A DNA stretch of 64,000 nt from CAZTHK01 sp964613215 (GCA_964613215.1 CAZTHK010000004.1:104990-168989), one strand, 5' to 3'; positions 1-7,771 are shown, counted from the first letter of the stretch. Notes: generated by a model from the sequence alone, not told the origin. Numbers and translations are program-made.

Positions 1-405
1 AGGTGATATTGCATTCACCCATAAGCCGGTATTTGCCACGGGGCTGGCTTCGGAAAAGAGATACCATGCAGTATTCTGCGGGCACAGCCACCGGCACAAA
101 TCAGAGAAGATAAATGGAACCCGGTTGATCAATCCGGGTGATATCATGGGACTCCATGAAAAGCCGGGATGGGTTCTGTACATCCCCGGAGAGGACAAAT
201 GGGAAAGATTTTCACTCGACTGAAAGGGGGAGCACCGGGGGGATAAATTCGCCCTGGATTGAAAGTGGTGGGACAGATGGGATAGATTCTCTCTCGATTG
301 GAAGGGAAAGGATAAAGCAAATCGCCCCTGACCGGTACCGGTCAGCATCATTTCTACAGAATGATGCCGCTTTCACTATCTGTAAAACAACGGATTGTGC
401 ATTAA
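1..405. other. Gene-free left edge of window
   Basis: No convincing gene is seen. The stretch contains the 39-bp tandem repeat described separately. Short open frames cross the repeat on both strands, but none has a ribosome-binding site or recognisable content. It lies downstream of the PfkB kinase gene, which is on the minus strand. Confidence 0.5.
201..317 (+). repeat. Three imperfect 39-bp tandem repeats
   Basis: Three copies start at 201, 240 and 279. Each opens with GGGAWARATT and contains a TCGACTGAAAG/TGGATTGAAAG/TCGATTGGAAG core. The period is a multiple of three, so open frames through it show a degenerate 13-residue repeat on either strand. No gene could be assigned, so this is treated as non-coding or decayed repeat DNA. 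Confidence 0.6.
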
Positions 406-1350
406 TCACTCCACTTCCACATCCCAGTCGACCGGACTGTCCTCTATGAAACTAATGGCTGTCTCAATATCCGGAATGCCCGACCTCCCCCCCATCCTCC
501 TGCACTTCAGTGCCGCCACCGCATTGGAAAATACACAGATCTCCCTCAGCGGCCAGCCTCTGTATACTCCGTAGCAGAATGCCCCGTGGAAGACATCCCC
601 CGCCCCGGTGGTATCCTCCGCATCCACAGGGAAGGGTTCTACTTCAATGATCTTCCCCTCCGTAACAGCACTACATCCCCTCTCACCAAGGGTAACAACT
701 CCCGCCACGGGGTTATAATCCATGATGGCCTTCAGACCCTCCACCGGGCTTCCCTTCTTAGATATCTGGTCAGAGAAGACCTCGCTGGCCACGATATAAT
801 CACAGAGGGGAAGCAACTTATCCACTCCCTCCCTCAGGGTTCCGGCATCTATTACCACCGGGATATTATTCTCCCTGGCAAATCTGGCGGCATGCATAGC
901 GGCTGCAGGCTCCAGGGAATCTATCAGCAGAACACCAGCCTCCCCTATCATATCCAGATCAACTTCTCCCGGTTGCATGTGAGAAAGTGTACCCCTGGTC
1001 CATACTATGGTTCTTTCAGCCGTTTTTTCGTCCACCATTATGAAGGCGAACTGTGATCTCTCACCCCTCTCTGTTACTACACCCGAAGTATCAACATCCT
1101 CACCGGCCAGTTCCTCCATCATTCTCTCTCCAAACTGATCATCCCCCACCTTCCCCATATAGGCGGAATTAAGGCCCAGCCGCCCAACCGTCACCATCGC
1201 CGTGGCGGCGGGCCCTCCACCCTGAATCATGAAATCGCTCATCTCCAGTTTGAGATTCTTACGGGGAATGGCCGGGACCTTGCAGAGATAATCCAGGGCG
1301 GTATATCCCAATCCCACTATGTCAATTTTATTACGGCGTAATGTATTCAT
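406..1350 (-). CDS. PfkB-family sugar/nucleoside kinase
   Basis: This is a ribokinase-like ATP-dependent kinase of 314 residues, a normal length for the family. It should phosphorylate a small sugar or nucleoside in the cytoplasm; the substrate cannot be read from sequence. The substrate-side glycine motif GGGPAATA lies near residues 44-51. The second PfkB signature, DTTGAGDVFHGAF, starts near residue 246, with the catalytic Asp near 252. ATG at 1350 is preferred over an in-frame TTG three codons upstream. No strong Shine-Dalgarno sequence precedes either. The gene stands alone: upstream lie repeat-rich intergenic DNA and the NUDIX gene on the other strand. Confidence 0.88.
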   Translation of the reverse strand: MNTLRRNKIDIVGLGYTALDYLCKVPAIPRKNLKLEMSDFMIQGGGPAATAMVTVGRLGLNSAYMGKVGDDQFGERMMEELAGEDVDTSGVVTERGERSQFAFIMVDEKTAERTIVWTRGTLSHMQPGEVDLDMIGEAGVLLIDSLEPAAAMHAARFARENNIPVVIDAGTLREGVDKLLPLCDYIVASEVFSDQISKKGSPVEGLKAIMDYNPVAGVVTLGERGCSAVTEGKIIEVEPFPVDAEDTTGAGDVFHGAFCYGVYRGWPLREICVFSNAVAALKCRRMGGRSGIPDIETAISFIEDSPVDWDVEVE

Positions 1351-1467
1351 ATTAACCAAGGTTCAGGTTAAAAGCCGGAATCAGCCTGCCCGGCTGCCGT
1401 ACTGGCAATCATCACAAGTACAACCAGAACACTTTCATCTGATAAGTGCAATCCTGTCATTAAATTG

Positions 1468-1587
1468 TAGATAACCATGGGCAAGTCCATGGCACTTAAC
1501 TAAAATACAAGCTTCGCCCGCCGCTCATTCGGGCCGAGTTCACATTCACCCACGGGCAAGTCATTGGACCTCCGCCCCGCAGGTTAT
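1468..1587 (+). repeat. 120-bp dispersed repeat, copy A1
   Basis: This matches the copies at 5371-5490 and 51410-51529 along its full length; all three are exactly 120 bp. Ends are inverted (GATAACC ... GGTTAT). Inside are a hairpin around ATGGGCAAGTCCAT, a GC-rich central hairpin and a CCACGGGCAAG segment. In this copy the second arm of the last hairpin has decayed. The structure resembles REP- or MITE-like non-autonomous repeats. No transposase is seen nearby. Confidence 0.8.
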
Positions 1588-1636
1588 TATATTAAATCAA
1601 CTGAGACGCCTTAGACAACCCCAATCCCCGGATTAT

Positions 1637-1832
1637 TAACCTCAATCCGTCAATAATATTTTTGCCCCCGGCTTCATTCCGGTCAATCCATACCTTTTCC
1701 CATGTGATCCCGGAAATTTGTTAACACCACCGGCTGTGGTGGAATAAACTGCAGCATGGTGCGGGTACGCCGCCGGATCTACAGCCTGTATCTCTGGTCC
1801 GGCCAGGATCATTTTGACGGGTCGAGGTTAAT
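1637..1832 (+). repeat. 196-bp inverted-ended element, copy C1
   Basis: This is nearly identical to 2407-2602 and in the same orientation. The ends are imperfect inverted repeats: the left reads TAACCTCAATCCGTCAATAAT, and the right is its approximate complement ending GACGGGTCGAGGTTA. Internal hairpins include CCACCGGCTGTGGTGG and GCGGGTACGCCGC. It has no coding capacity and looks like a MITE. It lies immediately upstream of the NUDIX gene. Confidence 0.82.
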
Positions 1833-1896
1833 TCTCACTTGTCATAATAATTGCTTTTTATTTATGTTGATTCAAAAGGAAAGGAAACATTTCAAC

Positions 1897-2409
1897 ATGG
1901 AAAGTGAAAAGAAATTCTGTCCCTTCTGCGGCGCAAACCTGAATACCCGGGAGAACGAAGGACGCCCCCGCCTTTACTGCAGAAGGGAGAAGCGATTCGT
2001 ATATGAAAATCCCATACCTGCAGCTACCGCTCTGCTGACCGACGCTGAAAAGCGTATTCTGCTGGTGTTGAGAAACCGCCAGCCGGGCATCCATAAATGG
2101 GGTCTGCCCGGCGGATTCGTGGAAAACGGGGAAAGCCCTGCAGAGGCGGCGGCACGGGAACTGGAGGAAGAGACCGGATTGATCGCCTCACCTGGAAAAC
2201 TGATTAATGTGATATACCAGGAAAGTGATTTTTACAAAACAGCACTCCTTATAATTGGTTATCGTTTCGGAAGTTATACTGGAAATATACAGGCGGGTGA
2301 TGATGCCGACAAAGCCGCTTTCTTCGAATACGGAGACCTACCTGAGCTGGCTTTCCAGAGCCATCGTCAGTTGGTGGATCAGATCTATAAGAACCTTCTT
2401 AAAACATAA
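1897..2409 (+). CDS. NUDIX hydrolase with N-terminal zinc-ribbon remnant
   Basis: A cytoplasmic pyrophosphohydrolase that cleaves nucleoside diphosphates linked to another group; the exact substrate is unknown. The protein has 170 residues. Residues 8-28 resemble the NUDIX-associated zinc ribbon (CPFCG, then YC), but the usual fourth cysteine is replaced, so zinc binding is doubtful. The Nudix box runs from about residue 72 to 95, with the catalytic REXXEE helix intact (RELEEETGL). ATG 1897 follows an AAGGAAAGG purine tract, which decides the start over upstream in-frame codons. The stop codon TAA at 2407-2409 is formed by the first three bases of repeat copy C2. The gene is thus boxed between two direct copies of the same element. 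Confidence 0.88.
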   Translation: MESEKKFCPFCGANLNTRENEGRPRLYCRREKRFVYENPIPAATALLTDAEKRILLVLRNRQPGIHKWGLPGGFVENGESPAEAAARELEEETGLIASPGKLINVIYQESDFYKTALLIIGYRFGSYTGNIQAGDDADKAAFFEYGDLPELAFQSHRQLVDQIYKNLLKT

Positions 2410-2602
2410 CCTCAATTCGTCAATAATATTTTTGCTCCCGGCTTCATTCCGGTTAATCCATACCTCTATCTATGTGATCCCGGAAATTTGTTAACACCGC
2501 CGGCAGTGGTGGAATGAACTGCAGCATGGTGCGGGTACGCCGCCGGTCCCACAGCCTGTATATCTGGTCCGGCCAGGATCATTTCGACGGATCGAGGTTA
2601 AT
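2407..2602 (+). repeat. 196-bp inverted-ended element, copy C2
   Basis: Same length, orientation and inverted ends as copy C1 at 1637-1832, with scattered point differences. Its first three bases (TAA) serve as the stop codon of the NUDIX gene, so the element either inserted at the end of that gene or shortened it. The rest of the gap to 2728 has no recognisable feature. Confidence 0.82.
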
Positions 2603-2728
2603 TATCCCTCAAAACCTACTGCTACGGTTACCGGCAGGAATTAAGCACTTCTGACAGCAGTCTGCCTCCGTGGTAAGGATGAATGTACTAATTCTTCTGA
2701 ATCCCGGTTATACTTCCGGAAAATATTA

Positions 2729-3847
2729 TCACTTCTGTCCCCAGGTGGTCCGGCCGGGAGATGTTCCGCATGCCCGGCTCTGAGGATCACAGGTAGCACG
2801 TCCATCCTCAGCACAGGTGAATTCATCGCCACAGGTGGGCCATTCACCGCTGCAGGTGCTTGAACATGTCTCCAGTCCATCGCAGGTTGGATTCCCGTCA
2901 TAGGTTATGCCGCACCGCCGGCCCGGTTGGCAGGTCGGCCATATCCCGCAGGTTCTGGTGCAGGTGGGTGATGTACTGTCGCAGGTAAAGGAACCATGGT
3001 AGGTAGTCCTGCATCCCGGATGGCCGCTGCAGGTGTTGGAGCATGTCTCCGTACCGTCACAGGTGGGATATGAGGAACAGGTGATATCGCAGGTGGGAGT
3101 CTGCTGTTCACAGGTATTGGTTCCGATGCAGGTCCAGTATTCGCCGCAGGTGGGAACAGAATAACAGGTAGGGGATAAATCACCGGTAGGCCCGCCTCCA
3201 CAGGTGATATTATAGTCAAAGGTGGGATCCCAGTCACATTCACCTCCGTAGCAGGTTGGATTGCTGCAGGTGAAGCCACCCTCCAAGGTGGGAGCACAGT
3301 TGGATACACAGGTTGGCATCCTGTCAGAACAGGTACTGCTGCAGGTAGGCAGTCCTTCACAGGTGAAGCTGCAGGTGGGAGCATTCCAAAGGCAAGTACC
3401 GTAACCACCGCAGGTTGGTGAAGCATCACAGGTTGTACCGTCATGACAGGTGGGAGTTTCACCGCAGGTAGACTGGGTGGTGGGGGTTTCCCCGGGGGGG
3501 CTATTACATAACGCAAATCCGCTGCAGGTTTCCGAACAGGTCAATCCACCATCGCAGGTCTGATCTCCGGAAGTACAGGTAGGCTGACCGGAGTTTGCGG
3601 TTATATCGGCAGGAACCGAATGCGATTGTTTCAACTGAGGGGTAGACATATTGGGCGGCCCGGCTTTAACAGGAGCTGAAATCATTCCGCCTGTCTTTAT
3701 CCCTGAGTCTTCAAGTTCCCTTATCGCCCGCTTGAGTGACAGGGTGAAGGCGGGTGAACCGGCGTGTTCCTCCTCCGGCTCTCCGATAAATAAAAATCCG
3801 GATGCAAAAAGGAGGGTAACAAGCACCATCGTTATACTTTTTTTCAT
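2729..3847 (-). CDS. Secreted cysteine-repeat protein (Thr-Cys repeats)
   Basis: A protein of unknown function, 372 residues long. A signal peptide covers about residues 1-25 (MKKS, then a hydrophobic core). A low-cysteine stretch follows to about residue 90, and then a region of about 280 residues carries 42 cysteines. Some 36 of these are preceded by threonine, in units such as PTCxxTC, GxPTC and ETCSxTCSG spaced roughly 5-12 residues apart. Rows of Thr-Cys suggest a disulfide-braced beta-solenoid, as in insect TCT-type antifreeze proteins, but homology is not claimed. ATG 3847 is chosen because GGAGGG lies at the right distance and the signal peptide starts there. A promoter lies at 3920-3948. 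The repeat nature opens long shadow frames in other registers. Confidence 0.75.
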   Translation of the reverse strand: MKKSITMVLVTLLFASGFLFIGEPEEEHAGSPAFTLSLKRAIRELEDSGIKTGGMISAPVKAGPPNMSTPQLKQSHSVPADITANSGQPTCTSGDQTCDGGLTCSETCSGFALCNSPPGETPTTQSTCGETPTCHDGTTCDASPTCGGYGTCLWNAPTCSFTCEGLPTCSSTCSDRMPTCVSNCAPTLEGGFTCSNPTCYGGECDWDPTFDYNITCGGGPTGDLSPTCYSVPTCGEYWTCIGTNTCEQQTPTCDITCSSYPTCDGTETCSNTCSGHPGCRTTYHGSFTCDSTSPTCTRTCGIWPTCQPGRRCGITYDGNPTCDGLETCSSTCSGEWPTCGDEFTCAEDGRATCDPQSRACGTSPGRTTWGQK

Positions 3848-4351
3848 GGTTATTCCCTCCTTCCGCCAGATTCTCCCCATTTGCTGTTACCGGTACATAT
3901 AAGCTTTCTCTCAATAAATATTATAAGAACCAGGCTGCTTTATTGAAAGACAATTCCATTTGATCATTTTAATTTCAACGTTGAAAGGATACCTGTAATT
4001 TAATTTGCCTGCTGGGAATGGAATAATCATTACCCAGTTGTCCAAGCCGGACGGGTAATGAAAACAGCAACACTCCTGACAAGTGTCTGTTAATTTTCAA
4101 AGTAGCGGTATGATCACCGCCAGCGGCAATTTACCTGATAACCTGAGGTTGCTCTGCCGGAAATATAACAAACCCGGGGCGGAGAGAGCATATGGCAAAA
4201 ATTCATGTAAGAGTATTATAAGTGACAGCAGGCAGCAACCTGCGCACATCCAGGAAATATCAACTTGTGTCGGTAAAATTTTATTATCTCTATCATCCCT
4301 CCATGCGAGAGCGGGTTCACGAATTAATCGGGTTAAATGTGGGGATAATTC
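3848..4351. other. Intergenic region upstream of the cysteine-repeat gene
   Basis: About 500 bp between two minus-strand genes. The AT-rich part near 3900-3990 carries the predicted promoter of the cysteine-repeat gene. Nothing recognisable was found in 4000-4351, the downstream side of the lipid kinase gene. Open frames here lack ribosome-binding sites and familiar content. Confidence 0.5.
3920..3948 (-). promoter_or_regulatory. Predicted sigma70-type promoter, cysteine-repeat gene
   Basis: On the minus strand a perfect -10 TATAAT (3920-3925) is spaced 17 bp from a weak -35 TTTCAA (3943-3948). It would give a leader of about 65 nt before the ATG at 3847. Confidence 0.5.
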
Positions 4352-5233
4352 TCACACTGGTACAATTACACGGAAGGCACCCGGTATCAACTCCACCGAT
4401 ACGGGAGTTTCACCAACCATCTCTCCGTCAGCCTGCACCTTGATAGGTTTCTCAGCATCTATGGTTATTCTATCTGTAGCTCCTATCCTTTTTATACTGC
4501 GCTGGGGTGGTTTTCTTCCCAGAACATTGAGAATTAGTGTGGGATAATCTTTTATTGAATCAGCCTTTACATAGATTACATCCAGAACACCATCGTCAAT
4601 TTCGATCCTGGGAGAACGGGGAAGAATCATCTCGCTGATAATACCACCGTTGGCTACAGATACCTCCGGCGACCGAATCTCCATATACCTGCCGTCCACT
4701 GTAATCTTGAAACGATGTGGTCTAAAGGTGATCAGCTGCCTGAGGGCGGACCCCACATAAGCCAGCATACCGAAAAGTTTTTTCTCCCTCCTGGTCAGAG
4801 CCTTAACCGCCAGAGAACTTACCCCTGCCCCCACAGTCAGAACAAAGATTCTCTCTCCGACTTTCATTGCATCGATGGTTCTGGTCCGGTGGCTTCCGGA
4901 AATCACACCAATGGCCTTTTCCATTTGCAGGGGTATTCCCAGTTCCCTGGCGATCATGTTTCCGGTACCAAGAGGGATAATACCCAGGGGAACATCACTG
5001 CCTGCAAGACCCCCTGCGGCGGTAGCTATTGTACTGTCACCACCGGCTGCAATACAGAGATCGATGCCCTCTCCAATCTGTCTCCTCACTATCACTTCCG
5101 CCCTGGAGAAGGATTCCACGGTATGAATATTTAAAAGTGCTTCTTCCCCGAAGAATTCTTTAAGATTACGGTGCATCTCCTCGGATTTGCGGGCGGTTAA
5201 TTCGGGATTCTTCAGCACCAGGATTTTATTCAT
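4352..5233 (-). CDS. Diacylglycerol kinase-like lipid kinase (YegS/BmrU type)
   Basis: A cytoplasmic, membrane-associated lipid kinase of 293 residues that uses ATP to phosphorylate a lipid or long-chain base. The catalytic-domain nucleotide motif reads GGDST (residues 64-68) where most relatives have GGDGT. It is followed by the typical PLGTGNMIAREL segment (about 87-98). The C-terminal half is the usual beta-sandwich domain. The start is ATG 5233 with GGAGG about 11 nt upstream. It is a lone minus-strand gene. The lipid substrate cannot be predicted. Confidence 0.88.
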   Translation of the reverse strand: MNKILVLKNPELTARKSEEMHRNLKEFFGEEALLNIHTVESFSRAEVIVRRQIGEGIDLCIAAGGDSTIATAAGGLAGSDVPLGIIPLGTGNMIARELGIPLQMEKAIGVISGSHRTRTIDAMKVGERIFVLTVGAGVSSLAVKALTRREKKLFGMLAYVGSALRQLITFRPHRFKITVDGRYMEIRSPEVSVANGGIISEMILPRSPRIEIDDGVLDVIYVKADSIKDYPTLILNVLGRKPPQRSIKRIGATDRITIDAEKPIKVQADGEMVGETPVSVELIPGAFRVIVPV

Positions 5234-5370
5234 AATAAATTCAACCTCCGGTTTGAAGTTCCCTCCCCGATGTTCATTTCCACAGTTGGCATATATCGAC
5301 CGGTACTATTAATTATAATCAAATTCAATAATCAGCACATCAGATAAAAACGTAGGTCAGGCTGGATTAG

Positions 5371-5490
5371 TAGATAACCATGGGCAAGCCCATGGCACTT
5401 AATCAGAATACCGGCTTCGCTCGCCGCCCATCCGGGCGGAGTTCACATTCACCCACGGGCAAGCCCGTGGAACTCTGCCCTGCAGGTTAT
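5371..5490 (+). repeat. 120-bp dispersed repeat, copy A2
   Basis: The best-preserved copy of this family. Ends are inverted (GATAACC ... GGTTATC). There are three internal hairpins: CCATGGGCAAGCCCATGG, a GCC-rich central hairpin, and CCACGGGCAAGCCCGTGG. Compensatory differences between copies keep the stems paired, which suggests the structure matters in the transcript or in a transposition intermediate. Confidence 0.85.
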
Positions 5491-5713
5491 CAGATGCACA
5501 GGGTAAGAGTTAGCCGAATAATTCATAAAAATATCATTCATGCCTGATTATTATAAAATTAATAATATTTATAAAGTTTTTCGCCTTACTGTTCTTATTT
5601 CATTCAGAAAGAATCCTGGCCGGAAAATCTTTATTATCCCGCCAAATTCCCTGATCGTCGATCTGGTTTATCAATTATTCCGGAAAAACAAAATCCCCCC
5701 CGTAATTATTTGC

Positions 5714-5743
5714 TTGCAATATATATTTACTTTGATTTATAAA
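5714..5743 (+). promoter_or_regulatory. Predicted promoter of the DUF378 gene
   Basis: A -35 TTGCAA (5714-5719) and a -10 TTATAA/TATAAA (5737-5743) are 17-18 bp apart, just upstream of the AAGGAGGTGA ribosome-binding site at 5751-5760. The implied leader is very short. Confidence 0.4.
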
Positions 5744-5765
5744 ACCTAAAAAGGAGGTGATAAAG

Positions 5766-5972
5766 ATGAATAAACTGAATACTCTGGATTGGATAGTGTT
5801 GATCCTTATAATTATCGGCGGATTGAACTGGCTGCTGGTCGGGATTTTCAGCTTCAACCTGGTTTCCGCAATATTCGGCGAGATGTCGATAGTTTCAAGG
5901 ATTGTATACATACTGGTGGGACTCTCAGCAATTTATGCCATATTCCTTCTTGGAAAATTACAGAAGAGATAA
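5766..5972 (+). CDS. DUF378 family small membrane protein
   Basis: A 68-residue inner-membrane protein of unknown function. It has two hydrophobic segments (about residues 9-30 and 42-62) and the family pattern with GGLNWLLVGIF in the first segment. ATG 5766 is chosen because it lies 5 nt after an ideal AAGGAGGTGA ribosome-binding site. It is a single-gene unit. A weak GC-rich hairpin with a GCGGG/CCCGC stem follows near 5982-6006 but lacks a T-run. Confidence 0.85.
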   Translation: MNKLNTLDWIVLILIIIGGLNWLLVGIFSFNLVSAIFGEMSIVSRIVYILVGLSAIYAIFLLGKLQKR

Positions 5973-6344
5973 TCCCTTAAATGCGGGGGATGCAGAACTC
6001 CCGCTAATTTAACCGGGTTATAAGTTCAGGGGCTTGTCAGACTACAACCCAAAATATAATTACCATGTCAATGTGAAGACTGGGATGTGGATGAATTATG
6101 CCGATTTTAAATATTACAGCTGCAATTTTCTGAAATTCGGGGGTCTATCTCCGGTTCCCGGACTGTAGCTGTCTCATGTAGAAAAACGTCAACAAAATAC
6201 GGAACATACCAATTGTCCGCCCCACTGTTTATCTGGTAGGAGTTAAACAGGAGCCCGCCGTATATTGTCTTTCAGGAGAGGGCATCCGTCTCCGGCGGGT
6301 GAAGGATAACCGCCTTATGAAGTTATAACTGGGGAGGAATTGAT
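5973..6344. other. Intergenic region upstream of the PEBP gene
   Basis: A gap of 372 bp. The only structure noted is the nested hairpin at 6254-6299. No repeat family and no gene were recognised. Confidence 0.45.
6254..6299 (+). other. Nested hairpin in the PEBP leader
   Basis: CCCGCC (6254-6259) pairs with GGCGGG (6294-6299). Inside it, GGAGA (6275-6279) pairs with TCTCC (6289-6293), so the two 3' arms are contiguous. It lies 45 nt before the PEBP start codon. It might be a structured 5' leader element; no known riboswitch class is recognised. Confidence 0.35.
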
Positions 6345-6779
6345 ATGGATATAAGGAGCCCGGAATTCGAACAGAATGATAGTATTCCGTCAAAATTTAC
6401 CTGCCAGGGGGAGGATATCAATCCCCGCCTGGAGTTTGAGGATGTACCGGAGGGGACCAGGAGCCTGGCTCTTATTATGGATGACCCGGACGCCCCGGGA
6501 GGAACGTGGCTTCACTGGCTGGTTTACGATATCCCCCCTGACAAGAGGGTTATCGAGGAAAACAGTGTTCCCGGGAAGGAGGGGATGAACAGCTTCCGGA
6601 AGAAGGACTACGGGGGACCCTGCCCCCCGTCAGGAGAACATCGCTATTTCTTCAGGGCCTATGCTCTGGATGATATGCTGGAGCTGGAGGAGGAAACCAG
6701 CCGGCAGGAAATGGAGGAGGCCATGGAAGGCCACATTCTTGAGCAGTGCCAGCTGATGGGAAGATACAGCAAGGAGTAA
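6345..6779 (+). CDS. YbhB/YbcL-type phosphatidylethanolamine-binding (PEBP) protein
   Basis: A 144-residue protein of the bacterial Raf-kinase-inhibitor-like PEBP family. It is cytoplasmic, since no signal peptide is seen. The ligand-pocket motif ALIMDDPDAPGGTWLHW lies near residues 42-58 and the conserved GPCPPSGEHRYFF near 89-101. Bacterial members bind small anionic ligands; their biological role is poorly known. ATG 6345 follows GGGGAGG at good spacing. It is followed after 79 bp by the HPF/cold-shock gene on the same strand. Confidence 0.92.
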   Translation: MDIRSPEFEQNDSIPSKFTCQGEDINPRLEFEDVPEGTRSLALIMDDPDAPGGTWLHWLVYDIPPDKRVIEENSVPGKEGMNSFRKKDYGGPCPPSGEHRYFFRAYALDDMLELEEETSRQEMEEAMEGHILEQCQLMGRYSKE

Positions 6780-6858
6780 GCCGGCCGGAAGATTTAATCG
6801 AACAGCTAATTTGATCAGTATTAATTAAAGTATTTTCAGGAAAACCAGGAGTGATACC

Positions 6859-7422
6859 ATGCAAGTTCCACCCGAAATCAGTTTCCGGGGAGTTGAATCA
6901 AATACTGCCATAGAGAATATGATCAGGGAATGGCTGGAAGATCTGGAGAAGGTGTGCGATCATATAAACAGTGCACATATCGCTGTGGAAAAAACACAGA
7001 AACACCAGGATAGGGGAAATCCGTACCGGGTTCGAATCGACCTTACCGTTACCCCGGGACACGAGATAGCGGTGCGCAAGGAACCCAGCAGAGGAGATAT
7101 GCACGATCCCCTCAACAGTGTGATAAACGACGCCTTCGAAGCAGCCAGAAAACAACTTAGGGAACTGGTGGACAAACAGCAGGGCAAAACCAAGTCTCAC
7201 CCCGATCAGGAGGTCAACGCGTTCGTGGAGAAGATCTTTCATGACCGGGGATACGGATTCCTGAAAGCTCTGGAGGGTCACCAGGTTTACTTCCACCAGA
7301 ACAGTGTTCTAAACGACATGTTCGACCGGCTAAGACCTGGCGCGGGAGTACATTACACCGAAGAGATGGGTGAAAAGGGGCCTCAGGCAACCTCCGTCCG
7401 GGTCATAGAAATGCCGGGTTAG
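6859..7422 (+). CDS. HPF/RaiA ribosome-binding domain fused to a cold-shock domain
   Basis: A protein of 187 residues with two domains. Residues 1-105 resemble the HPF/RaiA sigma54-modulation fold that occupies the ribosome decoding site in stress. Residues about 118-187 form a cold-shock RNA-binding domain, with RGYGFLKALEGHQVYFHQNS covering the RNP motifs and KGPQATSV at its end. It is likely a ribosome-associated stress or hibernation factor. The start is ATG 6859 with AGGAG upstream. The same two-domain architecture is known in other bacteria. It ends directly against a partial copy of the 120-bp repeat. Confidence 0.85.
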   Translation: MQVPPEISFRGVESNTAIENMIREWLEDLEKVCDHINSAHIAVEKTQKHQDRGNPYRVRIDLTVTPGHEIAVRKEPSRGDMHDPLNSVINDAFEAARKQLRELVDKQQGKTKSHPDQEVNAFVEKIFHDRGYGFLKALEGHQVYFHQNSVLNDMFDRLRPGAGVHYTEEMGEKGPQATSVRVIEMPG

Positions 7423-7771
7423 CAGGTACCCACGGCCAAGCCCGTGGCACTTAATCAAAATACCGGCTTCGCTAATTATACTCCCGCTATTGAGGGTTCT
7501 TAATCTAAAACAGAACTATTCCTCCGGATCAAACAGTGCCGTTTTACTAACCTCCCTGCAAATGACATAGAGAGAGCTTTATGGAATCGAATCAGTTAAA
7601 AGAGGATACTGCACATTGCAACCGGAGAGAACAGTATGATTAAATACGTAAGATCAGGAATTAGCCGCCTTCTGATCCGGGAATGATCACGACTGAAAAA
7701 TTGTGCTGACATTTCTGGCATGAGGAAATGGGAAGATTATTCTGCTAAGCTTTTAAATTTAATTTTTATTC
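7423..7771. other. Intergenic region with a partial 120-bp repeat
   Basis: It contains repeat fragment A3 at its left end. A 20-codon frame beginning ATG 7581 is too short to support. The AT-rich last 50 bases lead into the CDP-alcohol phosphatidyltransferase gene, which has no clear ribosome-binding site. Confidence 0.45.
7427..7473 (+). repeat. Partial 120-bp dispersed repeat, copy A3
   Basis: Only the left third of the element is present: a hairpin CCACGGCCAAGCCCGTGG followed by CACTTAATCAAAATACC and GGCTTCGCT. The first hairpin has a different stem sequence from copy A2 yet remains largely paired. It starts 5 bp after the stop codon of the HPF/cold-shock gene and may form a 3' transcript hairpin. 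Confidence 0.7.

Larger units (their letters stand above)
1351..1896. other. Repeat-filled intergenic region
   Basis: About 550 bp between the divergently oriented PfkB kinase and NUDIX genes. It holds one copy of the 120-bp repeat (1468-1587) and one copy of the 196-bp element (1637-1832), separated by about 50 bp. No gene was found. An open frame starting at 1756 inside the 196-bp element runs into the NUDIX frame, but it lacks a good start site. Confidence 0.6.
5234..5765. other. Intergenic region with one 120-bp repeat
   Basis: This holds repeat copy A2 (5371-5490) and AT-rich DNA leading to the promoter of the DUF378 gene. No gene was recognised. An open frame from 5540 has no ribosome-binding site. 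Confidence 0.5.

Noticed and set aside
138..449. A 103-codon plus-strand frame across the 39-bp repeats
   Set aside because: No Shine-Dalgarno sequence; its end overlaps the PfkB gene; content is repeat-driven.
1468..1587. CRISPR array from the 120-bp repeats
   Set aside because: Copies are tens of kilobases apart, palindromic inside and not regularly spaced; no cas genes.
1756..1896. An N-terminal extension of the NUDIX protein starting inside repeat C1
   Set aside because: The first codons are repeat sequence; ATG 1897 has its own purine-rich ribosome-binding site and begins the zinc-ribbon region.
2905..3516. A 203-codon proline-rich frame opposite register to the cysteine-repeat protein
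   Set aside because: It is a shifted reading of the same Thr-Cys repeats, with no start signal and no signal peptide.
4083..4547. A 154-codon plus-strand frame before the lipid kinase gene
   Set aside because: It overlaps the conserved C-terminus of the lipid kinase and has no recognisable features.
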